Below, one piece after another: positions 11,519-20,467 of a DNA stretch of 64,000 nucleotides; the stretch's first letter is position 1, and the number at the start of each line of letters is the position of its first letter. The DNA is taken from positions 3,145,431 through 3,209,430 of the forward strand of contig JACTVC010000004.1 of assembly GCA_018417955.1 (NCBI GenBank). Reading direction: 5' to 3'. The notes under the pieces are model-generated. The model made no database searches. It was not told the DNA's origin and saw only the letters and a program-made list of their open reading frames with translations. This DNA is from Laccaria trichodermophora. Taxonomy: Eukaryota; Basidiomycota; Agaricomycetes; Agaricales; Hydnangiaceae. The position numbers and the translations under genes are program-made.

Positions 11519-12699
11519 TCATCCATGCCCGGCTTTTCCCTTGGGGCCACGTTTATGCTGTCCTCGCCTCGACTCCTTCGGGTATTCACATGTGAGATCT
11601 CGACGCAGACATTGACTAAAAAATGTGGTAAGAACGCTAACATCAAAATAAAGTCGATTGCATACGCACAAGTTTGGTCAGGTTCATCCTCACTTGGGCG
11701 ACCACATGCAATTTTCCTCTCTCTGCAAAATAAACATGCGAGACTCAACCTCTTCTGCTCTCCGTCTTTCTTCGGGATGTGTGGCTTAGGCGGAGGTGCG
11801 GTCGACTGACGTGGGGGTGGCACCGACGCTACCTTTTGTTTGACCGGCGCGGGAGCCGATCGACGACGACTGGAGGACGGAAAATGTGGTTTTAAATCCA
11901 TATCTAAATCAGAATCAGACGAAGGCCTTTCCTTCCGTTTTGCCTTAGTAGAAGTTTGTTGGGTCTTGGGCTCAGAGGGGGTAGTCGGAGCTTTTGAAAA
12001 TTTGGACTCAGCACGACTGAGCTCCGATAGAAAAAGTACATTGGCTGAGAGCTCGGAGTATGAAGAATGTTGGGTGGGGGAAATGGGAGGGTGTTGAGAG
12101 GGATATGGGAGTAGGTCGACGACACTATAATGAGGATGGCCAAACGCGTCGTATGCGAGTTGGTCCTCGCATGGAATCTCATAGGTCTGCCATTCAACAG
12201 AAGCTTCCGCGGAATTGTAGTACTGGAATGAGCCGCACGTGCTGGGGTCGGAGACTTGGGGACTCGGAAAGTCCCAATCACCACGCGCCAAAGGTGTCCC
12301 GCAAAAGGCGGACGAAACGTAATAAGCGATGCCGCCAGCGGGCTGCTGGCTTCGAAAACGATCACCTTCATCATGCGGGACGTGTGTATCCTCGGACCTG
12401 CCAAACTTCGGTATGTCAGTTTCTGGGGTGTAAGCGTAAATCGAAATTCAGAGGCCACCCACCTCCTGGTGCGATGCAACCTGAAAATTTTGAGTTGCGC
12501 GGTCATAGGTGGGTGAAAACGTTGGTTGGGGCAAGTATAAATTCGGAGGAGGTGTTTGAATGAGGTTTGGTTGCCTGCGACCCATGGCTGTGAGTGGTTG
12601 ATTCAAATCGAGAAAGGGCCGTCGGTTCTCATCGCGGGCAGCTGGGGAGAAGGTGGGTTGAAACGAGTCCTGATAGGAGGAACCGTATAGGTTGGACAT
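11519..12699 (-). CDS. Zn2Cys6 transcription factor with C-terminal zinc cluster
   Basis: The start at 12699 gives MSNLYGSSYQDSFQPTFSP, followed by a Pro/Ser/Gln-rich N-terminal region (probable activation segment) and a basic stretch (AKRKERPSSD, SSRRRSAP). The zinc cluster lies near the C-terminus: SLACLFCRERKIACGR, then DQTC; a GTATGC..TAG intron (about 11616-11668) restores AQCLRRDLTCEYPKE. All six cysteines of a C-X2-C-X6-C..C-X2-C-X6-C cluster are present. The tail SRRGQHKRGPKGKAGHG ends at 11519-11521. C-terminal clusters followed by RRGQHKRG are typical of one basidiomycete subfamily. The first intron (about 12430-12466) is very short and needs a weak donor to keep frame, so a small defect there is possible. 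The product would be a nuclear sequence-specific regulator; targets are unknown. Confidence 0.75.
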
Positions 12700-13185
12700 G
12701 ATGTGATGTGTATATCGTCGTATGGTTAGAGGGGAGAAAGAATGGCGAAGATGAGAGGACGGTGAAAAAGATAATGGTGGTGGTTGTGAATGAAAAGTCA
12801 GGGTGAGACGCCCTGAACTTTGAAGACGCCTTGAAGGCGAAAATAAGCAAAATTGGGGGTGAGGTACAATTCATTTGGAACCCTCACGTGCATTGACAAT
12901 CGAGCTTAACCTTCATTGGTCACTTCTGGGCACAAGGCCTGCCTTGCACTTGTCAACAATTTGAACAAACGTCAAGTTGATCCGTTCACGTGTCCCAAGG
13001 GTTCGGCGACATCGCTGATGAGTCCGGGGTAAAACTATTCAGAAACCCCCGTTTCTGGCATAACCTTATCCAGAAACCCTGTATAGTCAAACAAACTCTC
13101 CCCGAAATTTTGATGGGTTCGCCGTCCACGGCGTCATGTCACTGTGATGCCACACGCGCTCAAACACTAGTTCAAGCGCGAATCG
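12700..13185. other. 5' flank of Zn2Cys6 gene and eroded upstream of adenylyl cyclase
   Basis: The first part should hold the promoter of the minus-strand Zn2Cys6 gene; no clear TATA box stands out. From about 12950 the plus strand contains short gene-like phrases that do not form a continuous frame. This fits a rapidly decaying upstream end of the adenylyl cyclase copy. Confidence 0.4.
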
Positions 13186-13189
13186 ACTC

Positions 13190-16154
13190 TCAAAGTTCCT
13201 TCATGATCGTTTTGTCAGCCAGTTCTTGTTGCAGTTGGATGCATTGGACCCTCATCGGGGAGAGGTCATCCCGGATGCGCTCCGTCGTACTTTTTTAAAG
13301 CTGAACCAGGACTTGCACGACACGCTGTTTTCGAGTAATTGCAAATGTCGCAGTCGAGTGGGACGATGGGGACCAGCAGCAGCACGTTTGTGGATTCTGC
13401 TACTTTGAGAAGCGGGGCGTCTGGCATTGTGCTTTATTTTGTGAAGAAGACGATGTACGTGGCCAATGTTGGGAATGCACTGGCCGTTGTGTCGAGGCAG
13501 GGTCACGGTGTGGCTCAGGGTGTCTCCAAGAAGCACGATCCGTTTGATAGGAATGAGACTTCTCGTATCCGTGCAGCTGAGGGATGGGTGTCACCGCCTG
13601 GACTTGTCAACGACGAAGTGGACGTGTCTAGGTCGTTCGGGTACTATTCGCTCCTCCCCGTCGTTAACGCGCGCCCTGATATCTGCGTATGGGACCTGGC
13701 GGATCTCGACGAGTTCGTCACCGTGGCCAACTGTGAGCTGTGGGATTACATCTCATGCCAAACTGCGGTGGACATTGCTCGCACTGTGGCTAGAACGGAA
13801 CGCCCTGATCCTATGATTGCTGCTCAGAAACTTCGTGATTTCGCGATTAGCTATGGGGCGGACGGGAGTACGATGATCATGGCGATTTGGGTGGCGGACC
13901 TATTCAAGTCGTCAAGATCTCGACAGCCTACTTTGGATAATGTTGTTGACCCCCAGATGTACCGAACACGGAAGAAGGACGAGATTCTTGATCGCAGCAT
14001 TGCCAGGCTCGATATCGAAGTACCTGCGCCGGTTGGCCATCTCGCGCTTGTGTTTACTGATATTCGAAATTCTACACACCTTTGGGAAGCAAATCCGGGT
14101 ATGCCTTCGGCGATGCGGTTGCATAACAACCTTCTACGTCGCCAACTCCGGTTCTGTGGTGGATACGAAGTGAAAACGGAGGGTGACGCCTTTATGTGTT
14201 CGTTCCCCACAGCGCTGGCTGCCGTATGGTGGGCTCTCACGGTGCAGGTTCAGCTATTGCATGAGGCCTGGCCCTTGGAGCTTTTGGAGTGCGAGGATGG
14301 GAAACCCCTCGAGGATTCTCAAGGTCGGCTTGTTGCTCGTGGATTGTCCGTTCGGATGGGGATACACTGCGGTTCGCCCGTGCCAGTGTGTGAGCCGGAT
14401 CCTATCACCCATCGGATGGATTACTTTGGGCCCATGGTGAATCGTTCTGCTCGGATCAACAGCAGTGCTGGAGGTGGTCAGATCATGTGCAGCACAGAGA
14501 TCATCCGCGAGATCAATGCAAAGATTCTGGAGAGTGAGTCGGAAACAGAGTACTCCAAACTTCAACCGCAGCAAGCAATCGACGCAGTTAAGCGCATGGG
14601 TGTCGAGGTCATTACTATCGGTGAAGTCAAGCTGAAGGGCCTTGAACTGCCAGAGCTCTTGACGCTCATATATCCTTTGGGCCTGGAAGCCCAGTGAAAA
14701 CCGGCTCTGCAAGTTTCCACGAGAATGTGCGAATATCGGCTGAAAAGGGCAAAATCGGCGATGATCCGCTGCGGCCCGCAACGTTTCTGCACCTGCTCCG
14801 TTGAACGACATCATTCTGGACTCGACTCTAAATTCTTTCCCCAAATTCTACTAGCTGAGCGCGACTATATATCTCAGAGCGCTATCAAATTGCCTTTATT
14901 CCTTCTTTCTTCCCGCCTCCCCACCATCTCCCCCAATCCATCTCCTCACACTTCGCGCCATTCCGCCCACTGGCATTCCTCTCGTTAACGTACGTGAACA
15001 GAGTCGTCAGCCTATAGGCTCCGGAGTTCAAGTGACTGGTCTCACTGGGTACAAGGAAGTGTGTCTGTTACCAGAACTTTGGTAAGTGACTTCCTGTCCT
15101 TGTACCATGTCGTCTAAGTGACCATTTTCGGCGCATATATGCGCCTTCTGCAGAGTATTCTATGGCCGAGGACATCTTGTGAGTGCGTTTTGGCATCCGT
15201 TTGGTGTCGCGTGTCTGATAAATACCCAGCGGCTCGAAATTTCTATTTATTCCCCCATCCACAATGCCGACCCCGACATCGATACATCTGTCTCTCAGAC
15301 GTGTGCACAAGCGGATGGGTGGAAGTGGGTGTGAGACGGCGATTAGTTAAGGTTCCGTTCCAGGGATAGATGTCGTGTCGTGGGGGTCTTGGGTATATAG
15401 CAGCCAGAAATTCGCAGATATTCGCAGGAAATTGTATATTATATATGAAGCAATTCAAAAAATTCTACCTACAAGTGAGGACTGAGAAATGCAGATGGGA
15501 GCAGACTAGAAGGGGTAGCCACCGAAATATTCGCAATCGACGCCGTAGTTCGTCAAAAAGGGGCAGACAGTTGCGGAAAAAAATCCGCAAAAGGGACAAA
15601 ATCCCATTCTACCTGCACCTTTCTGCTCTGCCGACGATCTCCGATATCTTCCGGGAATCCGCAGATACTTGCGGCTGGTAACAGAGCCGGTTTTCACTGG
15701 GCTGGAAGGACGGCAGGAGTTGAAAGACGGTCCCACTAGTCCCAGTGCATCTGGCTCACGTGTTCAATTTAGTGCCCCACGTGAATTGGGCATATTGTGC
15801 CTCAGAATCGAAGCCCTTGCATCTGGACGTGTCTTCCAAGCGCCGTCTGACCGCAAAGCTAGTCTTGAGACTATCAGCCTTGAGAATGAATCTGAGAGTC
15901 AGACACCCTCTGGAATCTTCAACGCCGATCCCGACCTTCTCTTACCTCCGATGAACGATCAGTCCTCTGACATGGAACTCATGCTGGTTCTTGATTCGCT
16001 GTCCGTTCGAATCGAGAATGCCCTCTCGACATTGGTTAACAAATTCCGCCCAACCACTATTGACAAGAACAAATTCCTCTCCGCGCTATTGGAAGGTGGT
16101 GTGCTTGAAGAAGGGACGTTGAAACACATCGCCTCTGTCCTACAAGGTCTTTAG
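13190..16154 (+). pseudogene. Adenylyl cyclase (PP2C-like + class III catalytic domain) pseudogene split by a TIR element
   Basis: FLLQLDALDPHRGEVIPDAL to SSNCK (13210-13345) begins the PP2C-like domain. A single-base frame break at about 13345 leads into MSQSSGTMG.., and the frame is then open to 14697. The catalytic core is well kept: LVFTDIRNSTHLWEANPG (metal-binding Asp), EVKTEGDAFMCSF, SVRMGIHCG and DYFGPMVNRSARI. The frame LIYPLGLE is cut at 14690 by a 1012-bp element and resumes at 15702 as LEGRQELKDGP, ending GGVLEEGTLKHIASVLQGL at 16152-16154. Fungal adenylyl cyclases make cAMP for growth, nutrient and mating signalling, and have a Ras-association domain and long leucine-rich repeats upstream; these are missing here. 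The copy is therefore 5'-truncated, frame-shifted and interrupted, although the cyclase core itself is undamaged. Confidence 0.88.
14690..15701. mobile_element. Non-autonomous TIR element (1012 bp) inside the adenylyl cyclase copy
   Basis: The ends are 20-bp perfect inverted repeats: CCCAGTGAAAACCGGCTCTG at 14690-14709 and its reverse complement at 15682-15701. They are flanked by a 7-bp direct duplication CTGGAAG (14683-14689 and 15702-15708). Removing the element plus one CTGGAAG rejoins the cyclase frame exactly. No transposase frame is visible. The inside includes a TATATAT stretch near 14866 and GC-poor 3' sequence. The CAGTG-type end is reminiscent of hAT elements, but those make 8-bp duplications, so the superfamily is open. 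Confidence 0.9.
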
Positions 16155-16168
16155 CAGTTTTTCCTACT

Positions 16169-16490
16169 TCACCGTCGCTTTTCGCTGTCACTTGTGCTTT
16201 TAACTTTGACTCGTTCAAGCTTCAAGTCCTGTCCATCCGCCAAAAGTACAGGTTCATCCGACTTGGGAGGTTCTCCCATCGCTTGCTTCAATTGCACACT
16301 ATGTAGAAGCTTTGCATAGAGCGGTTGAACAAATATGGCACTATTGAAGATGTTAAAGTTGTGCGTTGCGTTTTGCGATGGCGAGGTGACGTGATTCAAA
16401 GTTGTGGGCGTTGACGGCACTCATAGGATGGAAATCTGTTCCATTTCAAACTCTACGGTGTCGAATTCGGAGACAAGACCAATAAAGTCT
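16169..16490 (-). CDS. Hypothetical short gene or exon remnant
   Basis: Two minus-strand segments look coding: VSEFDTVEFEMEQISIL (about 16485-16430) and, after a stop, NATHNFNIFNSAIFVQPLYA through a Lys-rich tail ending at 16169. They would need an intron or are a broken exon. I recognise no domain. The segment lies tail-to-tail with the adenylyl cyclase pseudogene, only 15 bp from its stop. Confidence 0.3.
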
Positions 16491-16616
16491 AGTGTCCATC
16501 AAGAGGAATGCCGAGTATAAATTGGGGAATAGTGTTAGACAAACACATGACAAGGTGCCTCAGCAGTCATATAACAGAAAAACAAGAATGTACGTCGATA
16601 ACTGAACAATCATCAG

Positions 16617-18344
16617 TCACTGGACGGAAAGAAGCGGTGGTGTTTCCAAAGTCGCTGGCACGTCTACACCCTTGCAGGAAACATGTGCCGCAGTCCCTCC
16701 GACCAGGGTCACCTCTGAATCAGACGCGCTGTCAGAATGTGTCGCGGTCCATACATCGCTCGCCCACTGCTTCAAGCCCTCAAAGAACTCCTCGTCCTCA
16801 AACTCGTCGTCCTCGTCATCCACAAACGAATCGTCCACATCCTCCTCGTTCCCTTCATCGGCAAGCTCAAAAGCCTTGAGGCAAGAAGCCGAGTCCCAAG
16901 GTGTGAGGGACTCGGCAGCGGCCTGTTGTTGTCCCATCACCGCACCAAAAGAGTCGCAAGCGTCATCTTGAGCCTGGCCTCCCCCGTCCTTGAGCTCAAA
17001 AGCCTTGAGACAAGAAGCCGAGTCCCAAGGTGCGAGGGACTCGGCAGTGGCCTGTTGTTGCCCCATCGCACCAAATGAGCCGGCAGCATCATCTTGAGCT
17101 TGGCCTCCCTCGTCCTTCCCCCCATAGGGCATACCCCCACCTTGGGGACCGCCATCTGATCCAGCTTCTCCGGGAAGATGTGTCCGCCCTGCAGCTGACT
17201 TTGGCTCTTTGCCCCCTTCAGTGAACCATGTCGGGGGCGTCACCGTCATCCAAGCCACATAGATATTGCGCACAGCTGTCATCACGAATTTCTGCATAGG
17301 CAGCAGAAAAGGAAAATCACGTTCAAAGTTGATTGCACCCATGCCGTATAGTTGGCGGAGTTTCTTGCCGGTGTTGACGATGACAAAGTGGTACGGGACA
17401 TGGAGCTCAATGGGAGGGAGGGAGGTGAAGGGGTACACGCTGTGCTCCATGAGATTGGGATCAAATGGGCCAAGAGCGTTGCCGATATAACGTTTGACTG
17501 ACCACGAGGCCTCCATACCAGAAAGAGGGATAAGTTGATAGCGGAACTTGCAGGCTCTTTCATAGAACTAACGACGGTCAGTATTCGTTCTTCTAGCCAG
17601 GGTGGAAATGCACACACAGCCTCTGGGTCCTTTCGCACATTCGTTTTCTCTCCTGCTTCAGGGAGGATGAAAACATTGCCGACGTAGGTGGCATGCATAT
17701 GAAAGAGGATATTGAAGTCAACGGGGAGCCAAAACCAGCCGACCGGGTTGGACGCTTTCGTCATGTCGAACCAGCGGTGGAGAGTGACACGTACTGAGTA
17801 GAACATGAGTAAGTGGAAACAGTAGTTAGACGGCACCCACTAATTTGGAGGTTCTTCCTCGTGTCAACATTCAGACTGTAGTACTCCCTATTCCAAGACC
17901 ATTCCAAACAATCCATCTTTTCTCGATCAAGTAAGATGACGTCGGCCCCAGAAAAAAGATCTCAATCACCTCTTTTGAAGGTGTTGAGCCACCCATGACA
18001 TGGGAGAACTCGAGGATTGTCATTTTGTCGCTGACACCGGAGATGAGGCACTTGGGTCCATGACCCTCTGTTAGCGCCCCGTGGACAGTCACAGCTTCCC
18101 GAATCACATTTGACTTGACATAGGATGCCAAGGTGGACGCGGTCTTCCTCTTCTTGGGCGTCTGATCTTTGACGTTGTGTTGAGCATCAGGAATATAAGG
18201 TTGGTCGTCATGGTCCAGGCGTCGCTTCCGCTGCGTGGGGGTTGATTGCCGTTCTGCCTCCGAGTCGGTCGGAGGATCTTCTGCGTCCACCAGCTGCGTG
18301 TGTGTATCTGAGCGTTCAGGAGGCGTCAGCGAACGATTTGACAT
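16617..18344 (-). pseudogene. HNH-nuclease-like basidiomycete protein, probably frame-shifted
   Basis: MSNRSLTPPERSD opens a basic, polar N-terminus (QRKRRLDHDD, KKRKTA; a likely nuclear localisation signal). EGHGPKCLISGVSDK followed by LEFSHVMGG has the Cys and His placement of fungal HNH-type modules. Then GADVILLDREKMDCLEWSWN and REYYSLNVDTRKNLQI follow, but one base out of frame (break near 17965). Further exons, separated by ~50-bp introns, read LHRWFDMTKASNPVGWFWLP, FYERACKFRYQLIPLSG and HVPYHFVIVNTGKKLRQLYG. The C-terminal third holds two 43-residue repeats (each with GGQAQDDA and PWDSASCLKAFEL) and a very acidic patch (VDDSFVDDEDDEFEDEEFF). Nuclease activity is inference; the family is a basidiomycete one of unknown role. 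A single-base error would make the gene intact. Confidence 0.55.
16863..17105. repeat. In-frame 129-bp tandem repeat inside the HNH-like gene
   Basis: AGCTCAAAAGCCTTGAGNCA recurs at 16864 and 16993, 129 bp apart, and both copies run through GAAGCCGAGTCCCAAGGTG. The encoded 43-residue unit is repeated twice; the second unit lacks one codon (GAVMGQQQ versus GAMGQQQ). Confidence 0.8.
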
Positions 18345-19190
18345 AGAGAACGTCTAAAGTGATAGTAAGCACAAACACAATAGACGCGAGGACAATGTCA
18401 GTCACATAATGTGACAGTGTGTGACGGAAGGCGTTACCTAATACCTGCAACTTATAATTAAAGTCGTGATGTTCTTTCTCTTCTCTTTATGGCGAACGAT
18501 GTGTCCAGAACTCACCCATGAGCCCACAACCAGGGGTAGGGGTTTCCGCGGGTAAGAAAAGGCAGTAAATACTTCGCACTTTGGCGGTGAGATTCGTGAA
18601 CGTCCTCGAGTCTGAAGAGGGCTATCGGATATCCCAGAACACCAATGCCAAATCTTCGATACGCAACTCAGAGAAGCTGAGTGGCCTTGCGATATTGGTT
18701 AGACTCCGTCAGTTGAGTTGTGCGTGTGAATGATGACAAGTGAACAGTTGCCGACTTTGAAGCAGCTCAATGGTGTTGTCGCTGTGAGGAGCGACGCCAA
18801 GAGACTGATGAACAACGCTCGGGTTTAGCCGAATGCGGTTTTGCTCTTACCATCACTCCTCCAGACTCGAGCCAGACTGCGCCTTACAATCATGCCCTCT
18901 TCCAAAAGACGTATTCCACTGGTGGCCGTCTACGTTTCTTTCCGAGGTGAGAGATAGCATTCAGCTACCATCAAACTGACTCGCCTCAGCTCAACTCGAT
19001 CAAATCTTAACCTTTCTCTGAATTTGAAGGACGGTGTGGCTTCAAATCGTTTTCATCTCACCATGTTTATTGAATACTGCTTCCTGTCTATGTTCTAGAG
19101 ACTCTTTGGCTTCACCGATTGATCGTCCGACTGAAAGAGTAGCCATTGCGATGGCCTGAGCCCTCTTTGTCTGTACATGAACGAATTGAT
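18345..19190. other. Intergenic, no convincing gene
   Basis: This is the upstream flank of the HNH-like gene. A possible mini-exon pair MPSSKRRIPLVAVYVSFR (from 18891) joined by a GTGAGA..CTCAG intron to AQLDQILTFL would encode under 30 residues and matches nothing I know. Confidence 0.35.
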
Positions 19191-19194
19191 TTCT

Positions 19195-19770
19195 CATTCA
19201 CCGCATTCGACCTCAGTGTCCCAGAATATCAGTTTCCTCATCAAGAATTGTGAGGGACTACCTCTCTCCGCTCAAAATTGTGAGGGTCGAAAAATACACA
19301 TCTTTCCATAACGTGTTCATTCTTCAGAAAGGTAAACATGTCATTCCAGATTTTCATTGCCCAACAATCCCAGATATGATCGGTATAAAAACCCTCTTCT
19401 TCCATGGTACTCATCTTGTACTCATCTCTAGCCTATACTATCCCTCAGTACGTCCCTTGAAATCCCACCTTTGATTCTCCACTCATGGTCAGACCTCAAT
19501 CAGTAAACGCAACCACGGAACTCTTCTCAATCGCCATCGGGCTCATCGCAGCCCTCTACACCGCGGCTCCTGTAACAGTCATCAAGGAAGTCTGCAGCAA
19601 TGCCTGCAACTCACCGATCCCGTTCTGCATCCAGGGATACACTGCGACGCCTTTCAACTTTGGTATTCCCGACCAAAGCTGGCGATGCCGCCAGGACATT
19701 CCGGATGGGTTTGGGTGTTACGGTACATACTTCTTTCTATCGACGACCCGAACACTACTTTGGCTGTACC
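19195..19770 (+). repeat. Inverted segmental duplication, copy 1 (paired with 41770-42395)
   Basis: The sequence from CATTCGACCTCAGTGTCCCA through the promoter, the coding exon and the start of the intron matches the reverse complement of 41770-42395, with scattered substitutions and indels. Shared landmarks include CATTCTTC(A/G)GAAAG(G/A)TAAACAT, the TATA segment CGGTATAAAA, CTATCCCTCAGTACGTCCCT and GGTACATACTTCTTT. Homology fades inside the intron. Confidence 0.85.
19378..19390 (+). promoter_or_regulatory. TATA box of the small secreted-protein gene
   Basis: GATCGGTATAAAAAC lies about 130 bp upstream of the ancestral start codon position and is conserved in the second copy (GATCGGTATAAAACC, minus strand near 42110). 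Confidence 0.55.
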
Positions 19771-19841
19771 TACCTCCCTTAATACACCCTTATGCTATGA
19801 CAGGATTAGCATCGTGCTACTCCGCTATCGACACATCTTAA
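19485..19841 (+). CDS. Small secreted cysteine-rich protein, copy 1 (ancestral start lost)
   Basis: LFSIAIGLIAALYTAAPVTV is a signal peptide. The mature part reads KEVCSNACNSPIPFCIQGYT, then RCRQDIPDGFGCY, and after a GTACAT..GACAG intron (19723-19803) GLASCYSAIDTS and the stop at 19839-19841: six cysteines in about 60 residues. In the paralogue at 41983 the signal peptide starts MKLFS; here that codon is ACG (19515-19517). Translation could only start at the upstream in-frame ATG at 19485, giving ten extra polar residues before the hydrophobic core. The mature frame is otherwise intact, so the gene may be newly broken or may use the longer start. Small secreted Cys-rich proteins in fungi often act outside the cell (effectors, hydrophobin-like or antimicrobial roles), but this family is not one I can name. 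Confidence 0.6.
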   Translation: MVRPQSVNATTELFSIAIGLIAALYTAAPVTVIKEVCSNACNSPIPFCIQGYTATPFNFGIPDQSWRCRQDIPDGFGCYGTYFFLSTTRTLLWLYLPPLIHPYAMTGLASCYSAIDTS

Positions 19842-20207
19842 CTCGCCACCTGCCGATCGAACATCATGACGGGAGTTTATCGAACTTTTGCTATTGAATC
19901 TAGTGAGTCTTTTTTTGTTGCATTGATGCGGCAGTCCTAGATAGTATATTACCCTGCGGCAAAAACTAGCAATATGCCTGGCCATCCGACAACAGTCAGT
20001 GTGATCAGGCGCTTGCTGGAACAATGTCGATGGTGATAAAAACGTCAGTTCAAAGTTGGAGTCACGGTGGAGGCCTATATGGGGTACATCGCTTTTCCTA
20101 GATTTCCCTCCTCCCTGCGAGGGTTTGTCGCTACAGACTTCACCTATCAACCTCTTACAGTACATAACATTCACCCACATTACCCATTACTGTTCCATTT
20201 ATACCAT

Positions 20208-20290
20208 TCGACCTGCGAGCCTTTTTGCCCATTTCGTCTAACATTTGTAACACCAACCTTGTTATCCTTACTCTAAAACCCTATAGAATG
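20208..20290. repeat. Dispersed repeat, copy 2
   Basis: About 88% identical to 11026-11108, including the half-hairpin CGACCTGCGAG at its start and ACTCTAAAACC(A/C)TATAGAAT at its end. It lies next to the 3' end of the HECT ligase copy. Confidence 0.7.
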
Positions 20291-20467
20291 TACTTGTAGT
20301 GTGTAAATGAACTCAATGTGCCCATCTGCGACCTTGGTAAGTTATCCTTTGAAAAATGAGTAATGCATAACTCCTTGGAAAGACTTTCCGATGGACGGGA
20401 TTTTACTTCTTCAATTCTCAATTCTGAATATGCTTCAAGTCTACAAGTAATCAGACATTCTGATTCT

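Noticed and set aside
12060..12563. 167-aa plus-strand frame opposite the Zn2Cys6 gene
   Set aside because: Antisense shadow of the minus-strand exon containing SSAFCGTPLARGDWDFPSPQ.
14725..15682. Possible transposase or gene frames inside the element in the adenylyl cyclase copy
   Set aside because: Only short frames on both strands, no catalytic triad or zinc motif.
14690..15701. The insertion as an introner-type intron using its own splice sites
   Set aside because: Plausible GT and AG sites at the ends (CA|GTGAAA, AACAG|A) do not keep the cyclase frame; kept only as something RNA-seq could test.
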